Of a DNA stretch of 21,842 bases, positions 20,006-21,842 are shown piece by piece. The notes beneath the pieces were generated by a model. The model was not told the origin of the DNA and did no database searches. It saw only the letters and a list, made by a program, of their open reading frames with translations. Within the stretch, counting starts at the first letter, position 1; every line of letters starts with the position of its first letter. A program made the position numbers and the translations under genes. This stretch comes from Xanthoparmelia taractica (taxonomy: Eukaryota > Ascomycota > Lecanoromycetes > Lecanorales > Parmeliaceae), in contig JANQBS010000455.1 in the NCBI GenBank assembly GCA_033085395.1, positions 1-21,842 on the forward strand. The letters run 5' to 3'.

Positions 20006-20235
20006 AGAAGTAGCGAGAAGATATAAATTTAAAATTTTTGTTTTTCTACTATACTTTACTACGTTTACTTTTCTATATTAATTTTATCGCGAGTTAACTC
20101 TATAAAGAAATAATTAATCTAGAAATCTATATTATATAACTTTAATAGATATATAACTATTATAATATTATAGCGTAAGAATTATACTTAATCGTAATCT
20201 TATTGTTCGTAAATACTATAAAAGCTATCTATAAG

Positions 20236-20497
20236 AAATTAATTCGCTAACGCTTAGCAAGCAATCTAATTAATATAAGAGACCTATAGTCGATACGAAA
20301 ATAATTTCTTTATTAGATACTAAGTTCTAGTAGAACTAATTTCTAAGAAATACGAAAACTCTTAAATATACGAAGATAATATATAATCGCTAAGTCTCGC
20401 TAAGGTCTTAGATTATAGACCTCGCTATAATCTCGCAATAAACTCTAAACTTATAAGTAATCGACGCTAATACGCATATAACGCTAGACTTAATAAT
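20236..20497 (+). repeat. Direct repeat, left copy
   Basis: About 262 bp matching 21441-21710 at an offset of about 1205. Shared landmarks include AATTAATTCGCTA, AGTTCTAGTAGAACTAATTT with its AGTTCT/AGAACT hairpin, GAAGATAATATATAATCG, and CTCGCAATAAACTCTAAAC. Differences are mainly C/T and G/A. Confidence 0.75.
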
Positions 20498-21440
20498 TAT
20501 CTTTCTTTTTAAGCTCTAATCTTTAGATATTATTTAATATAATATTCTTAATACGTAATATAAAAAACCTTCAAATCTCGTAAAAAATAAGAAAAAGTAC
20601 TTGTAAATAACGTCACTTCTACAATGCTAACTTTAATTATTAATAATAAAAGATACGCGCTATAGACGCGCGTTAATACTATTATACACACAACGTTTAT
20701 TAATTATATTTATCTCGATTCTACTATATTAATTACTAATATATAATACGAACTCTCTTTAAAATATAATAACTTTAATAATACTCTTCGAGTATTAATA
20801 GATAACTCGATATATTACGACTAGTTCTATCGTTTATAAACTAATAATAACGTAATCGCTAAGTATACGTAGAAGACTTATTAAAAAACCTCAATTTCCT
20901 TAAATAATAAGAAAAAAGAGTTCTTCTAATATATTATCGTTTCTATAATATAAGATTAATATATCTATAGCAAACGATACACATTATCGAGAGTTTATTA
21001 AAGAAATTCTTTAGTTCTTTTTATAGGCGCGTAAAAGAAGTTCTTCTACACACGATATCGTTTCTATAGCGTATATTACTAGCTATCCTGAAATATATAT
21101 ACTATATATTATTTATTCTAATTTTTAGCGGGCTATTATCAAATAATAAATAAAATCGCTATCGCTTCGACGAGAATTATAAAGAAGTTCGAGTTACGTA
21201 ACACGTTATTACGTATTCGTAACTTAATTAACTCTTATTTTAATTTTAAACGATAATTTTCTACTTAAATATTTTTAAAGCGTTTCTTTAAAATCGCTTA
21301 ATTCTTTAAAACAAATCTTTAAAAACTAATATCGAAGTTACGTCGCTTTAAGATATTTTTATTTTAATTTAATAAAAAATTCGATATTATAATAACAATA
21401 AGTCTCTTTCTTTAAAAGATAGAGAAATTAGAATTATAAA

Positions 21441-21710
21441 AAATTAATTCGCTAGCGCTTAATAAGCGACCTAATTAATATAAAAGATATATAATTAATA
21501 CGATAATAATTTCTTTATTAGATATTAAGTTCTAGTAGAACTAATTTCTAAGAAACACGAAAATTTTAAGATATGCGAAGATAATATATAATCGTCAAGG
21601 TCTCGCCAAGACCTTAGATTATGAACCTCGCCATAACCTCGCAATAAACTCTAAACCCATGAGTGGTCGACGCTAATGCGTATGCAGCGATAGGTCTAAT
21701 ACTTAATAAG
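21441..21710 (+). repeat. Direct repeat, right copy
   Basis: Partner of 20236-20497. It is the less mutated of the two in its 3' half (it keeps CTCGCCAAGACCTTAG and CCCATGAGTGGTCGACG where the left copy has T or A substitutions). Confidence 0.75.
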
Positions 21711-21842
21711 ATTCTTAAATTTAAACGTCTTAAAATAGATTTATTTAAAATATTTAATATCGATAACGCGATAGCGTTTATAAAGATTAAGAAAGAAACG
21801 TATATCTTTAATATATATAAAAGAGACTTTAAGATTATTATT

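Larger units (their letters stand above)
17661..21842. other. AT-rich, RIP-degraded repeat block
   Basis: Over 4 kb without an open frame of about 60 codons on either strand, rich in TAA, TTA and ATA. CpA and TpG look scarce while CpG is kept, as expected of RIP. It holds LTR-like copies 2 and 3, a long direct repeat and weaker internal repeats. I could not read a transposase or reverse transcriptase through the mutations. Confidence 0.75.

Overview
The window is fungal nuclear DNA, most likely from a filamentous ascomycete (Pezizomycotina). The genes carry short GT-AG introns (47 to 106 nt) with CTAAC/CTAAT-like branch sites, upstream leaders are pyrimidine-rich, and the sequence alternates between GC-balanced gene islands and very AT-rich, ORF-free blocks. 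In those blocks TpA is abundant, CpA and TpG are scarce and CpG persists. That is the pattern left by repeat-induced point mutation (RIP). I cannot name the species.

Layout. 1-3100: poorly structured DNA, then a truncated small gene of a fungal hypothetical family (1520-1798) converging on and overlapping a protein-kinase-like gene on the minus strand (3094-1685). 3100-4670: intergenic DNA turning into an AT-rich block with a GC-rich LTR-like island (4058-4199). 4673-6053: a damaged two-exon gene of a fungal accessory-genome family with an internal deletion and frameshift. 6519-7024: a small two-exon RNase III-like gene lacking two catalytic acidic residues. 7025-9678: about 2.6 kb with no gene I can support. 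9679-12425: a complete five-... more exactly four-exon Kha1-type K+/H+ antiporter (863 aa). 13457-16578: a complete eleven-exon HAK-type potassium uptake transporter (826 aa). 16579-17515: a C-rich then G-rich low-complexity region. 17516-21842: an AT-rich, RIP-degraded repeat block holding two more copies of the LTR-like repeat, arranged like a miniature LTR element (5' LTR, primer-binding-like site, about 370 bp interior, polypurine tract, 3' LTR), and a roughly 265 bp direct repeat.

Function. The right-hand gene island looks like a housekeeping or ion-homeostasis pair: a K+/H+ antiporter (expected in an endomembrane, by analogy with yeast Kha1) next to a plasma-membrane high-affinity K+ transporter, in tandem orientation. 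The left-hand genes (kinase-like, broken accessory gene, RNase III-like) are of types often seen in fungal accessory regions beside repeats. I see no evidence that they form a single system. The most unusual items are the miniature LTR-like element, the RIP comparison between its copies, the deletion junction in the accessory gene and the incomplete RNase III active site.
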